Shown here: positions 12,247 to 24,802 of the stretch, piece after piece
Layout: each line of letters opens with the position of its first letter
Position numbering within the stretch: the first letter of the stretch is position 1
Assembly (NCBI GenBank): GCA_032358255.1
Contig: JAULBX010025696.1
Coordinates: 1 to 57,630, forward strand
Length of the DNA stretch: 57,630 bases
Origin: Heterotrichella gracilis
Lineage: Eukaryota; Sar; Xanthophyceae; Tribonematales; Xanthonemataceae
Direction of reading: 5' to 3'
Program-made: the position numbers and the translations under genes
Notes under the pieces: model-generated
What the model was told of the DNA's origin: nothing
What the model saw: only the letters and a program-made list of their open reading frames with translations
Databases searched by the model: none

Positions 12247-14340
12247 CACACTGGCAAGGTGAGTTTTACTGGCCTTGCCCACTGAAATTGCTGAAATGGC
12301 GCCCTCAGGTGGTAGCGACTACGCACTGAGCTGGCAGCGCGCTCCTTCAATATGTGTGTCCAATACGGCGCCCTGCCTGCCTGGCTGCCCGCTGCTGAGG
12401 TAGTTTGGTACACTTGTGAGTAGCTGTAGGGCTTTGTGTTTGCTGACAACCCACAGTCGCTGCAACACTTCGGGGTCTGTGATGCTGCCGGGACACGTGT
12501 CAACTATGTGGTCCTTCCCCCTTGAGGATACGTGACCACTGGAGGGGCTAGCCCTGGTGAGGGTGCGTGTGATTGGTGCCAGGCTGGGATTGGTTGCACT
12601 GACTGATATAATGCCACGGGCTCCAGCTTGGAACCTAGGCTGTCTGTGAATGGCTCCAAGCGATGTTGGCAACAGAGGCCTGCAGTGGGGCAAAGCACCT
12701 GTTCTCAAAACCATGTGTGGAGGAACTGTGTACAACAAGAAATATGGGGTGCATTTGTAAGCAATATGGGCAGGTATGCAGGAGTGAGAATGAAAACAGT
12801 GGTGCAACGCCCCTGGTGACGGGCACACACCGGTGCTGTTGGCTGCAGAATAACCGCAGACTGCCTGGTGTACCCGGTCTATAGACACACCTAACACTGG
12901 CCAATGGGTGTGTCTGTAAACCAAACAAAACTAACATTTGTTCGGTTGCTGCGTGAACGGCTTGAACTAACAGCTACTCGAGAATGGGTGCCTAGTGGTT
13001 AAGAAGTGGCAAGTTACCAATGCCATGCCGCCTTGTGAAAATGCAACCCACATAATATTAATTGACACATTCAAACATAGAACATAAACGGCGGCAATGG
13101 TCACATGCCTTCTTGTGAAAATTTGTGCCCAAGACATATGCAGCCCACAAAACTGCATGTCCTGTGCAAATATATACCATTGCCGCAACTGCTTTAACAA
13201 GGGTCGTGGCATGCAATGCATGCATATGTGTATCGAGTTAGAAAAACTAAAACAAGGCCCACGGCAGAGGCACGCAGTATGCTACAGTTTGTGACAGTAA
13301 CAACCGCCTAACCGTGCCATTTTCAAAGCATTGCACTGTACACGCGTGCCTGCTGCAGCTGGCAGCATGTGAACGGACTGTGGGTGGAAGCTGCAGAGTC
13401 CACAGGTCCACCGGCTCGCCTCGCACTGCATTTGCTCGCCCACGCACGCAAGATATGATAAGATGGTAGTTATTGGTCCCAGGAGGAGATTGAGTACCTC
13501 TGTGGAAGGTGCAAGCCACTATTGCATGCTCTGCGAACTGACTCGGATGCCCAGTCAGACGGACATGCCGCGACTGCACCCAGAAAGCTTTTTGCCAACA
13601 CACGCAACGGGGTTGCTTCTAACTTCTGGTAATTGTTTTGCGTACCTTCCGAACGCTCGTAGAGATACACTGCTTCCAGCTACGCACTGCACTTGCACTT
13701 GCACTTGTGGGGATACAGTATCTGCTTGTTGTCCTTGGAAACCCAACCGTGATTGGTGAGGGATAAGACTTGCTCTCGGTGTTATATACTAATTCCTATG
13801 ACGTGTTCACCTATGTCTGCCTACGAAGGAAATTATCGGGTTCCCCTCAAGCTGGTACCAGTATATGTGGGTTTGCACTCTGCAAGCTCGTCCCCGTGGC
13901 GTTTCCAGGGAGTGGACGGGCCCCGGGACGGGCCTGGCCCAGGCCCCAGAAAAATAAACACCTTTTATTTTGCAACTTTTTTCGAACTAATATTAGTCTT
14001 GTGGGCCGGGTTGGCTCCCGGAATGTGACTGTTAAAATAAATCTTGTAAGAAAATATGACGGTGGGAGAGCATGATGAGGACTTTCCTTGTGCTAGCGTG
14101 GAACACAGCTCAGCATCTACATCAAAATAACATAATGGTGACTAGGGTGCAGCTCATCCTTGTTGCAGTTGCAAGGGGAAACTTCATATAATAAATATTA
14201 TAACCCAGCCCTTGGTAACTATTGAGAATATTTAAGAGGTGAGATTCAAGTAAGCACTGGGCACTATTGGGCAGTCCAAGGTGTGAGCGTTCAATGGTTT
14301 TCAAGCAGTTGATATGGTAGATTAAATCTATCTTGCCAGT
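12247..14340. other. intergenic, no supported gene
   Basis: Lies between the starts and ends of two minus-strand genes. A 201-codon minus frame (12319-12924) was examined and not called; part may be 5' leader of the hydroxylase gene. A GC-rich imperfect palindrome lies near 13916-13945. Nothing else with exon character was found. Confidence 0.45.
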
Positions 14341-17133
14341 TCACAAGTCCTTCATGTCCACCACCTGTGCCTGCGTGACCAGCAATCCCACACGGGCATA
14401 CCGAATGCCCCGCCACCCCTTCCAGGTCTGCATTTCACTGCCATGGCCCTCTGCTGTGCTTGGCTGCAGATCAAATAGACACGCATGCAGCAGTGTGACC
14501 AGCTCAGCCTCCTTTGCAACTGCCCTTCGCTGCTCATCATTGCGCAAGAAAAAGAACTCACAATTGGAGGCTTCAGCCGCACGCAACACAGCTTCAATGA
14601 TGATGCGGCAATCCCTCAGCCTGGTATACTCGTTGAGCTGCACTGTACCCCAGCATCTTTTGCTATCGCCTACATCTCCGCTACTGAGCACTATGCCAAC
14701 CTGTATACCCAAACTAGGCTGCTGTAGTGAGATTTGGTACACCAGCTTCTCCCCAGGAGTCAAGCTGGCCACCTGCTCTTCAGTCAGCACAGTCTGGACC
14801 CTGGTGACGCCTGTCAGGAACTGTACATCGCCAGGCTTGCTGGATGGGTGATATTTCAATGTGCCGTACCGCACCGCCACGGTCTGCAAATGCGTTGGGT
14901 ATTAGTAAGAGACTGCAAGAAATGTGCATGCCATGTCTGCCATGCCATTATGGTATATGCGACAAATCGTATAGGCATGGGGCACAAAATATCATGCAGC
15001 CGGAGTAGCCGGAGTGGCCGGGCTCGCATGAGACTAGAAGACCTAGACGACCCCAGATGGCGGCGAGTTCAGGACTTCCTTAATTCCTGAAATTCATTAA
15101 TGCCCATGCAAGTTGCATGGTGTTGCCACATGTCCAAGCTGGGCGACAATGCACGCAGATTACACAGATCAGTGATGCCATAATGTACATACCAGACAAG
15201 TCCAGTTGAGGCTGATGGAAAAGTCATTCAGGTAAATGTAGTTGCGATACCCATTGACTGCCCCTGTGCAACGCCACCACGATGTCCCAAACAGCCAGTC
15301 AAGCGCAGTGGGGCTGCAAAGACAACCTTGGCTGGTTTCTGGTTCAAAATCAATGTAGTCCTGGTGGGAGTACCTGAACTCTGTACAGAAAGCAGCTGTT
15401 TGCTAGCAGTACTTCGTTCCATAGGGTGTGGCCGCCACATAAGGTCCACATGGGTGCAGGCATGGGAATGGGCACTCAATGTACCAGAAGCCACAGTCTG
15501 TAGCTTGCCAGCATTGCGGAATATAGCAATGTCCAGTCCTGCTATAGCTTTCAACCTTGTCAACATCTGGGACAGCATTGCCGTGCTTGCTGGCTGCTGG
15601 ACGACATTCCCACCCCCCTAAACCACAAAGGCCAGGCCATTTCTAAGCCATTTCGTGGGTTAGCATGTGCGCAACAGGGTTGACTACGTAGTTGACATAA
15701 TTGACAGCAGAGGATGGACGCACACAAAAGGCTCACAGTGACGTACGTGCTCCGCATCGGGTGTCATTGCCCAGAACAAGGTCTTGGCTATTTGCAACCC
15801 AACAAATTGTACGTGTTGGTCTGTCAGGCTAGTTAGGCAACTGGCGCCCTCCAAAGACCCTGCACATACATGCAGCGATGAATGCCAGCAGGGTAGGGAT
15901 GTAAAATACCACGTATTGCGGAAAATAAATATGCAATACCACGTATTTTTTTTCAATTCCGATAATACGGTACGTGGATAATACATTAGAGATACGTGAA
16001 TTAAAAAATTGAATGCAATTAATCCACTATTAGATTTCCAAGTACATATCTCAGCACAAGAGCCATAATATTTATACATGCTGGGCTTACAAGCCTTCAT
16101 GCAACCATTTTGCTTGCAAAATAGGGGGTAAATGAATTAAGAATTAAATGTCAATCTCCAGCGCATTTTCTATAATAGGCAGTTTGGTGGCCATTAGACA
16201 GTGAAACTGTGCTGTATTGAGTCCTAATTGGCAGTTGAGGGTTGCGTGTGACCTTGTGGGACATTATTCAGGCCAATTGATGGAGTTTTTAACTTCAACG
16301 TGAAAGGCCATCACAAACATTATCAGTTCAGTGTTATTTAATATCGCATTTTCAACGCATTCTTCCATGCAAATAAACAAATACCTAATACAGCGTATCG
16401 CGTATTGCGTATCACATATTTTGCATCCCTAAACAGTAGGCCAGGTAAATATCAAACGGTGCAATTTTATGAGTTACAGTAGTCTCACTAACTACGCGAT
16501 CAGCCTGGTCGGTAGGCAAGAAAGCCAGTGGCACCAGTACTTGGGACCAGCTCTGTCCCACCCCTGGTGCTAGCGCTAGAGCTGTTAGGCAGTAGTGCCC
16601 AGCCTCGCCATCACTCACTGATTGATAACCCTTCGGTGCTGTAGTCTGCGTTTCAACAAAGCATCATACTCTGCTTGGCTACATACAGAAGCCTTGTCCA
16701 CCACCCTGCTTGCCTTTACAGTGTCAAACTGATTGCTGAGGGCCACAGCTGCACATAGCACCATTGTCAGCAGAGTGACAAGTGCCAAAGATCCTATATA
16801 GGCAGTTTCTCACCCAGGCTGCCTATAAGCAGTTTCCTTACCCCCTTGGAATCCACGCCCCCCATCAAGCAGGGTGGACGGGCTGATGTAGATATAGTGT
16901 TGCACCTTCACATCGTACTCCAACTCCGACTTCATCAAGGTGTTAGTGTCAGACATGCGAGTCTGAAACCCCACCACACGCCCAAGTGCTGGAACGGTGC
17001 CTCCATTTTCAAACAGAAACGCTTCACCAATCAGCACAGGGCCAGTGCCACGAATGTGAATAGCCAGGATGCTCGGATAACCAGAGCCATTGGGTGGTGG
17101 CGTAAGAAAGCTGTCAAGCAAAGTGCAGTCCAT
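14341..17133 (-). CDS. single-pass membrane protein of unknown function with an in-frame TAG
   Basis: Exons on the minus strand: 17133-16842, 16793-16619, 15840-15743, 15497-15193, 14883-14341. With these joins every phase matches (471 codons including TGA stop). A transmembrane helix, SLALVTLLTMVLCAAVALS, lies at about residues 99-117, so a type II topology with a large lumenal part is likely. That part has a Cys/Trp/Tyr-rich stretch (CPFPCLHPCGPY, later DWLFGTSWWRC). Codon 220 is TAG (15405-15403). The reading continues cleanly on both sides, so this is a nonsense allele, a recent pseudogene, readthrough, or a base error. The third exon boundaries are the weakest: GTACGT at 15746 is the prettier donor but puts the next exon in a frame that ends before its donor. 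No family was recognised. Intron 2 carries a transposon-like insertion. Confidence 0.6.
15894..16431. mobile_element. hAT-like non-autonomous element (MITE) inside an intron
   Basis: AT-rich block of about 538 bp with terminal inverted repeats: TAGGGATGTAAAATA at the left end, and the complement of TAGGGATGCAAAATA at the right (one mismatch). Flanking octamers CCAGCAGG (15885-15892) and ACAGTAGG (16433-16440) agree at six of eight positions, like a decayed 8-bp target duplication. Subterminal ACGTATT/ACGCGTAT motifs are repeated at both ends. There is no transposase frame. Confidence 0.7.
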
Positions 17134-18391
17134 GCGGGTTTTTCAAATGTGTCACCCAAATTGAGATATCACACAACTCCGCATCACAAGAAGCCAGCGA
17201 CCGGTTAACCTTGTTGTAGAGGAGAGGGTGGTAGTGGAGTGCGAGGTGTTGCACAGCTGTCGAGGATACCGCGACTTCTTCACCCTTTTATATCCCCGAG
17301 CAGTTCTTTGAGAAATATATGGCCTGTCGTTTACACAACCCCGGCCTGAATTCGTCGTTGAAAGTGTCACAGTAACGTGCTTGCCAACAAACCTTTCACA
17401 CCAGGTCGTGATGCCATTGGCCCATGTGTGGCATTGTACATGCCGTTCAAATCATTGGCTGCAATCAAGATTGTCTAACCCCTCACACCAATTTACTACG
17501 CCTAGGTTGTGATTTCAGATATTTGGTTGCGACAGAAAGATCAAGCACGTATGAGGGATCCCTGACTACAAAATATTTATTTGTTTATAGTAAATTAATT
17601 GCTTACAAATAAATCAAGATTTTGCAATCTTGTATTTATTTAATTCGTTTTTTCCAGGAATTTCTGAGACAGCCAAGAAAGAGCCAACCCAAGGGGAAGA
17701 TTTGTACTCCCATTGTACTATAATGATATATTAATTAATATATCATTGTACCTTCTAGTATCATTACCTTCAAAGTAGGGACCCGGTCCCTGGCCAATTG
17801 GGATTAAACTTAATTAATATGTGCAGGGCAAATTTCCAAACAGTGTCAGTAAAATACTGGTAGACGCTGCACCGCAACATTAGTCTTTGGTCATTGAATG
17901 TGCTGCCAAGGTCAGCCGCTGCTGTAAGTTATCCCAACGGGGCCAATGGTGCGCCAACAGTGACCCACCTGGACAACATATTGTAGGTGTTTATTTGTGT
18001 GTCCAGGCAGCCATTTATATATACATATGTTTGGTCTGTGATTGACAGTGTGTGCTAATAAGGTTATGCATGATCCATACGGTTCCACATAATGCTTGGT
18101 GCCATAACTGAATATTCTGCCGAGACAGTGTCACACTTGCCACGTAATGCGGCTCTAGCTAATTGTTCCTCTGTGATATCTGTGACTCGGTTGTCATCAC
18201 ATGCCATGTGACATTGTGGCATTCAGTGGCATGTGGTAATATGACATTACACTTCCAAGCAAAAGTACATTACAGATATACTTCAACTATTGTGCGATAG
18301 CAGCAATGCCAACATCATCCAGAGCTGTGGCTCTCAGTCCTGCCTGTGAGCGGCAAGTATGTTATTTCTTGATGGTTTTAATCTAGGTTTT
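17134..18391. other. intergenic, AT-rich, no supported gene
   Basis: Upstream of the unknown membrane-protein gene and downstream of the JmjC gene. It is markedly AT-rich between about 17500 and 17830 and contains a 26-bp perfect palindrome at 17722-17747. No exon character was seen. Confidence 0.5.
17722..17747. repeat. 26-bp perfect AT-rich palindrome
   Basis: The AATGATATAT half-site is mirrored exactly around a TAATTA centre. It could be a cruciform-prone spot or a transposon remnant; no function is shown. Confidence 0.8.
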
Positions 18392-21300
18392 TCACCCATT
18401 CACAGATGCTGCGCTGGGGCGCCACTCCTTTCTATAATCCCCATGAAGCGGCATGTTGACCCCCGGGATGGGGATGGTACTGACGGCCTGGGGCACGGTC
18501 CACCCGTTCGCTGCGCACAGGGGGGCAGTGAATGAGTCCATGAGAAGAAAGAATCACTACACTTCCATTGCCCATACTTTGACCCAACAAAAAAATACGA
18601 GGAGGACGGGCGGGAGGAACCGGGGGGTGATCATGTTTAGGCTGGAGTGCCAGCTCAATGCGAGTGTGTACCACGGGATATAGTCATGGTGAGCTAGGTA
18701 CATTATATGTGTTTTATTTATTTAAACGCACAATGCATTGCTGTGCTCTGGTATCTCATACACGAGTGTGAGGCTAATTATTCTGCCCATGTTTCATTAT
18801 AGCCAGCTTTTAGATAGGCTATGCTTATTTCTCCCTGCTACCCTCACACCCTTTCTTCGTCAGGTCACTTCGGTTGCCACACGGGTCCCCGCCCCCAACT
18901 CACCTTCCAGCTTCCTCCTGAACAGCTCTGGATACTTCTTCTCCTCTTCGGTGCGGTTGTCCTGGTACACAACCGGCTGGTCGGTCAGGTACAGGGGCTC
19001 GCGGAAGTCCTGCAAGGGGGGAGAGGGGATGGGTCAAATAGAAAGGCAATGCCATGTTACTAAAATGCTACAATTATGCAGCGGCAGGACAAGGCTGGTT
19101 GGTGCAAGGCATGTAGAACAGACTGGCTGCTTCGCTGGAATGTGTGTAAGTCTTAAAAATTAAAAATAATGCCAGTGAAAACATGAAGAGGTATTACCAG
19201 GTACACCAGCGTTGTCATTTTAGGTATGACAATATATGATAGAAAGTCCACTCTGTGTAGGCTGCTGGAACCATAAAAAACATGTGGCATGTGGTGAATT
19301 TAAGGTGCTTCAAGGCTGGTTTGTTAAAAATTTACCCATTTACATGTCAAAAATTGGCCACCCACCTTGTTGAGCCACGTGGTAGGCAGCAGCCTGCCTG
19401 TGCACATCTCAGGCAGAAGCTGTGCCCAGGCATTTTCCCCAAGGTGCACCTCAATCTCATCCCTCACCCCCTGGCACAGACAGATGCGCCGGAAGCCAGG
19501 CACAGTGGACAGATCGATCCATGCATGTTCCTCCCCGTGGCCTGCAGCAAGGGGTGGGGAGTGTCAGGGCAATGCATCAACAGAGAAACAAATGAGTGAC
19601 TCTTTGGGCATGGGCGCTTTGGGCAGAGATACAGCAAGGAAAAAATGGCTGTTGCAGGACACCACGAAGGGTTGGGGGTTCATATGTGTAATGCCTTGGC
19701 CCACCTATAATCTGCAGCCAGTGCCTGACATCCGCCACCCCTTCCAGGTCTGCCACACGTGCCTCAATCACCCGGGACAGCTGCAGCGGGATGGCGTCCC
19801 GGGGGCGGCGCTTGGTCCCCGGGCCAAGGTTGAAAACCAGGGAGATAGTTTCATCCTCGAGGTTCTGAGAGTGGACAAACCTGAGGGGAATGGAACAGAG
19901 TTGGAGATCATGTGGGCAGGTCATGTACCGCCAAAAGGAAATGCGGTATCAATGAGGCCAATAGGGAGCCTTTTTGTAGAATTGCATGATGTAGTGGTGC
20001 TGCGCTGTGGGCATGAAGGCCCGATGCATGCAAAGCAAGGTATTAGATTACTCATAATTATTAACCAATGTGAGGTTTGAATGATGATGCCATTGCATCA
20101 GCATGCAATGGGCAAGAACCGAAAATGCAATGAAAGAGTGAATGTTTTTTATAGACTTTGCAAACGACTACATTTCTGGTAACAAAAAAATGAACTTGCA
20201 TATGCACAGTGTGCGCAAACTCACCAGAACTGCGGCACATACAGCACATCGCCTGGCTTGAGGATGACGCTCAACCCCTGAACACCCTCAAACCCCTTCC
20301 AGCGCTCCGCCGCATCCCCCGCCTCCAGGTCCACCATGGAGTACTTGTCATATGTGTGGTGCACAGGGTAGGGGTACACACCCTTGAAGGAGTAGGAAGG
20401 GGGGATGAGGAGCAGGCGCCGCCGGCCACACACCTGCCAAGGCAGCGGTTAAGGGTGCAGTCAGCATTACGTAGAAAACGAAGTTTGCTATGGCGCATAT
20501 GATTCATGTGATTTGAATGGGTTTTCCACTTATGGGTCAACTACATACTACAAGCTTCTCCGTTTTGCCATGTATTTTTCATTAGTGAGCGGCACTAAAA
20601 TGTAGGATGCAAGCCAGGTTACCTTGCAGCCTGCATGCCATTGGCCAACCTGCCAAGCACACACCAACGACCACCATATGTAACAGTGGCCACGGGTTGA
20701 CACATGCAATGGTGGTAATGAAAAATCAATGGTGATGCTGGTAAGGGTAATAAATGTTGCCGCTTACCTGTGCTACCACCCTGTCGTGCACCTCGTAGCG
20801 CGCAGGCTGCAGCCCATTCTTAACTCCCGCCTCAAGGTCCACCGACAAGCACCTCCCAAGCTTCTGGGAGCTGCAGAACGCATCCATCCACTTCCAGTCC
20901 AGCCCATTCTCAAGCTCAGCAGCAGCAGGCTTTGGGAGGAATGGGAGGGCAGGGGGCGGGGAGTCCTTGGGGGTGTCGGCCGTGGCCTTCTGGAGCTGCG
21001 CCTGCAGTGGGGCACATGGGTAGAGTATGTAACATGTGGTGTTGCAAAACTTTCTCGCTGCACCACAATCCTAGCATGTGTAGTAAAGTGGATATGAGAT
21101 GAGCAGCTGGGCTGCATATATGACCCCTGCCCATGGCCTGAGTTCTGCAGAGCCAATTGTGGCATTTGCGAATCAACCCGGTCAACTCTGATCACACCAC
21201 CACCTCCCATCCTTGCACCTTGATCATGACGCGCTTGTTGGTCCAGCGCTGCGCACACGCCACAAACTCGGTGAAGTCCATCTCTAGCTGCATGGTCTCC

Positions 21301-22826
21301 GGCTCCCTGACATGGTAGGCGGACCCGTACACATTGCGCTCCTCATCCCACTGGTAGAAGCGATGGCGGGTGGCGTCGGAGCACAGCACTGTGAAGGCAT
21401 GGCCTGGACCAATGCAGGATGCCTGGAAGGCGGAGGATGGAGTCTTATTCATACCATCACAACAGGGGCGCAACCAGATTTGTATTGGATTTGCAGGTTA
21501 TATTGTTGCCTGGGCTGATGAACGGCGCTTTCAGCTGGGACTACATTATTCTAGTAAGTGAGAAATCTTATTGCACTGGGATTTTCTCTTGGGTTGTGAC
21601 AAGACAATGGGTGTTGTTCAGCGTGGTGCGCTGGTGAACGGAGGATTTTGCTGGAGGTGAATATCACAGGGATGTTTATAGGCAAACGACCCATAATCAC
21701 CCACCAGGTGCTTGAGGCTCCAGCGCCCAATCAGCCCCGCCACCAGGGATCCTCCCCGCAACGCCACAGGCTGCGACGCACGCACAAGTGCCAGAGCCTG
21801 GTAGACCTGCAGGCACACAAAGGATGAGTACATGTCCTCCTTCACTATTAAATGGTTTAAAACATTGCCAAGGCAAACAAGGAGTTGATCAATTTATTTG
21901 CAGCACTAGCTATGTATGCAAGGCTGACTGGTACTGCATTCTGCTGGAAGGCATGCATGTGTCACAGCAACCGACCTGCGCCGGTGTGTCCAGTGAGCAG
22001 GTAGCCACCCAGTCGGAGTGCAGGTGGGGCGCATGACGCACAGGCGGGTCACTCTCCTGCTCGCCATGCAGGAAATCCCTGGGATGAAGGATGGGGGGGA
22101 TCAGGGGGTGACAGAAGTAAAGGAAAAATAGCCATTTTCCCCACTGAGTGGGTCCCAAACAGTAGGGCTGCAGCTACCAAGTGTGCAGGGGGTGGAGACA
22201 AATGTAGGGTGGTGTTGGGTATGCATGGGGCGATGGCTAGGGTAACCGCCATAGGATGTCATTGGAAGAGGTAGGCGGTGTGTCACGATGAGGCTGGTTG
22301 GCCCAATGGTCATGCAGTGCATTGACCTCGTCCATGCGCAGATAACATATTGCAGGTTGACACAAATATTTCAAGAATAGTGTACCCTTAGGAAGCACAA
22401 GTGGCACAGCCACTGCATTTAGGCCCTACGTGGCATGCGATGCAAAGTTGTGCTTACAAGATGGTCAATAGGGTGGGTAGCACTTGCTGCCCCTGGAGGC
22501 TTGCCAGGGCTCAATCGCGTACATACCTCTGAACAATCAGGTGTGATGGTCTAGGGTATATAGTCTAGGGTTTAGGGCGCAATTGCGTACTTGTATGAGA
22601 CCGCGGCAAGGCGGGGCCTCAGCAGCACTTTGCCCTTCTCCATCTGGGCTTTCCGGGGCTTCACTTTGCCCCTCCCCTTGCCTGTTTCCTCCCATTGTAG
22701 CGCAACTTCACCCCCGCACTTGATGGGGTCTTTTGATTGGGATTTATGTGGGCTGGAGGGAGGGAGCTGTTGAGACGTTGCAGCTGAGGAATTCTCAGGT
22801 TCAGATTGTGGTTTGTCGGTTGTCAT
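18392..22826 (-). CDS. FIH-like JmjC/cupin_8 protein with altered iron-binding residues
   Basis: Exons on the minus strand: 22826-22591, 22078-21976, 21806-21705, 21422-21219, 21001-20768, 20433-20225, 19880-19705, 19541-19366, 19009-18904, 18510-18392; phases agree (554 aa, TGA). The JmjC core aligns with factor-inhibiting-HIF: YPYPVHHTYDKYSMVDLE and KPGDVLYVPQFW correspond to FIH YPYPVHH... and GPGDVLYIPMYW. In FIH the HxD iron pair sits in PAHYDEQQNFFAQ; here the matching stretch is PARYEVHDRVVAQ, giving R283 and E285. After QFW the distal His segment appears two residues short (WFVHS). A typical 2-oxoglutarate/iron dioxygenase site is therefore doubtful. The first exon frame stays open upstream to 22931, next to an AG, so a further 5' exon is possible; ATG 22826 is the first clear start. 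Confidence 0.82.
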
Positions 22827-24802
22827 GACTGATGCTTGCCCTTTATAGCAGTCTAGTAAGGAATGGGCTACAGCCGTTGAGCTAAGGACGTAGCCTTGGT
22901 GCTGGCTGTGTTGCGCAAACAAGTCGGACAACTGCGCTCTGTGGAATGTTGTTGCAGCCCCACCCAGTGAACGCAGTGGTTTGTGTGTGGAAGGTTGTCA
23001 GGCGCAGCTGCTGCACTTAATTGCGGCCTTGTGAGGCATGGAAGTGTAGCTTTGAAGGTCTGGCTGGGGATGGCGAGTTCCAAACATGGCGTCCTGTATA
23101 GTGCGGGACTTGCTGCACAGCCCAGGATATGCAGAAAAGGGCCTGCAAGCGGGAACCGGGGATGGTTTGGCAGTGGTGCACACAGCGTGTAGAAGGATAT
23201 ATGTGGAATTCGCAGGAAGCTCTGATAGTATCTGTGGGCGAACGCAAGGCCTTGGTCTGACCTGCAGAGCGCCTGAACAGTTGCCAATGTGTGGCGTTCC
23301 AGAGGCATGATCAAGTGGGGAAGTTTGTACACCGACAGATCTAGACGGTATAGACTGCTTTTTAGTAAATCTCGTTGACTGAAATATGCGATACTAAGAC
23401 CACCCTTGCACGACCAAAGGGTCCGCATCTGCAGGGCATCTGAAGGCATGTCCGTGGCAGATTGAACCCGCGAACAGGTTGGCAGCCTCGAACTGGGTAA
23501 ACGGAACCATGGCCAGTGGAGCTGCTACATCGAGTTAGTAAGGATCTGTGTTGTGGGCGACTGTGGGTTCTAAACTACTGGAAACGGCGCGAGTACCGCA
23601 CTACCGTCTGTGTGTGTGTGTGTGCGTGTGTGTCTTTAGGGGCCTGCGGTAAACACCCACAGCCTGGTGTATACACCCCACTCACCCACTTGTAGCTACA
23701 ACGTTTCATGGAAATAGTTCAGGGAACGTAGTTGAAACGATGAACCTCCAAACTGCATCTGACCTGGTCTACCTCTATATCGCCTTTTATGCGCGCTTGA
23801 GTGAACCCCTCCTTGTTATTGTCAAGTCTGCACTGACAGAAATTAACTGTGAGATGTTCGAAAGTCACCTTGTGGGCTGGGTCCTGGTCAAGGTTTTCAG
23901 GTTGTTGTAAAAGGGCGATGTGGCGATTGGACGAGTATACTGAGAATACAACTATAGGGCGACGGGGAAGTCGTTTACCACTGTGGGACTATGTGTAACG
24001 TTAGCTTTAGAAAAACACACGGTCGGGAACAGAACTGCGTTCAGGTTCGCATTTTCTTGGCACCTCTGTCGGTTTGGGTGTACACATGTCGTTTTCGCTG
24101 AGCCTGCATGCAGGCGCACCCGTACCCCCAGCGTTAACCTACGGTTTAGAACCCATCAAGGCCCTGCATAGCCTTAAACAGTGTTCTCACCGCCTGGTGC
24201 CGGATGGAAGTGCACCAGTTGAGTTGAAGTTTGGATAGTGCAAGAAAATAATGTGATTGGGTGGCCCATGGTGACATCTCTTTGGCATGCCATGCTATTG
24301 CATCTTGCAACTGCCCAAAACCGCATAGTTCAAGGCAGGTTTTAACCGTCGGTAGTCTGCGTGGCCTGTATTTCGCGCCTAGCCCCTAGCACCCTGGTGC
24401 ATGTACATGGCGCAGGCTGGGGCCCAGTTGGCACAGGACACACCCAGGCCCCTACACACGGCAAGGGTGCCCACTTGCTCAACATGCCACAAGTATGCCA
24501 ATGTGACAGGAAGCCTACGTTTGAGATCCAACCCACACGGTATGTTTGTTGCAAATTTGCGTGCACCTGCTTTTACTGGCGCCTGCAACTCAGAAAGTGC
24601 ACTTGCTTGCTTGCACTGCAACTGCGCGTGCACTGCAAACGGCACATCTAGGTTGGTATTGGTCCCGGAGCTACATAGGGGGTGGGTGGAATAAGCTAGT
24701 CTATTGAAAATACAGTGCTCAGACAGTATCCACGCTCCAGGCAGGCAAGCGCACCCGCAGCAGTCAACCCCCTGGCTGCCGAGGCGGACACTCGCCCAAG
24801 CC
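22827..24802. other. divergent intergenic region between JmjC and DUF262-HNH genes
   Basis: About 2 kb that should hold both promoters, since the genes point away from each other. A 193-codon minus frame (22868-23449) lies here and could hide an upstream exon of the JmjC gene, but evidence is insufficient. It contains a (TG)n tract at about 23608-23633. No TATA-type box could be assigned with confidence. Confidence 0.45.
23608..23633. repeat. (TG)n microsatellite
   Basis: About twelve TG units with one TGCG interruption. Confidence 0.9.

Noticed and set aside
12319..12924. 201-codon minus-strand frame upstream of the hydroxylase
   Set aside because: Its C-terminal half looks mildly protein-like, but there are no splice partners, start context or family match; it is more likely leader or spacer.
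14333..14851. 172-codon plus-strand frame
   Set aside because: Antisense to the last exon of the unknown membrane-protein gene, whose frame is phase-consistent with four upstream exons.
15403..15405. TAG reassigned to glutamine, as in some ulvophycean algae
   Set aside because: Coatomer beta', the PC-esterase gene and the duplicated-module gene all appear to end at TAG at sensible positions, and no other recognised exon contains an in-frame TAG.
19367..20080. 237-codon plus-strand frame
   Set aside because: Antisense to JmjC exons that match FIH and keep phase.
22868..23449. 193-codon minus-strand frame as a separate gene
   Set aside because: It has shadow-like composition, no recognisable domain and no supporting neighbour. 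At most, parts may be an upstream exon of the JmjC gene, which cannot be shown from sequence.
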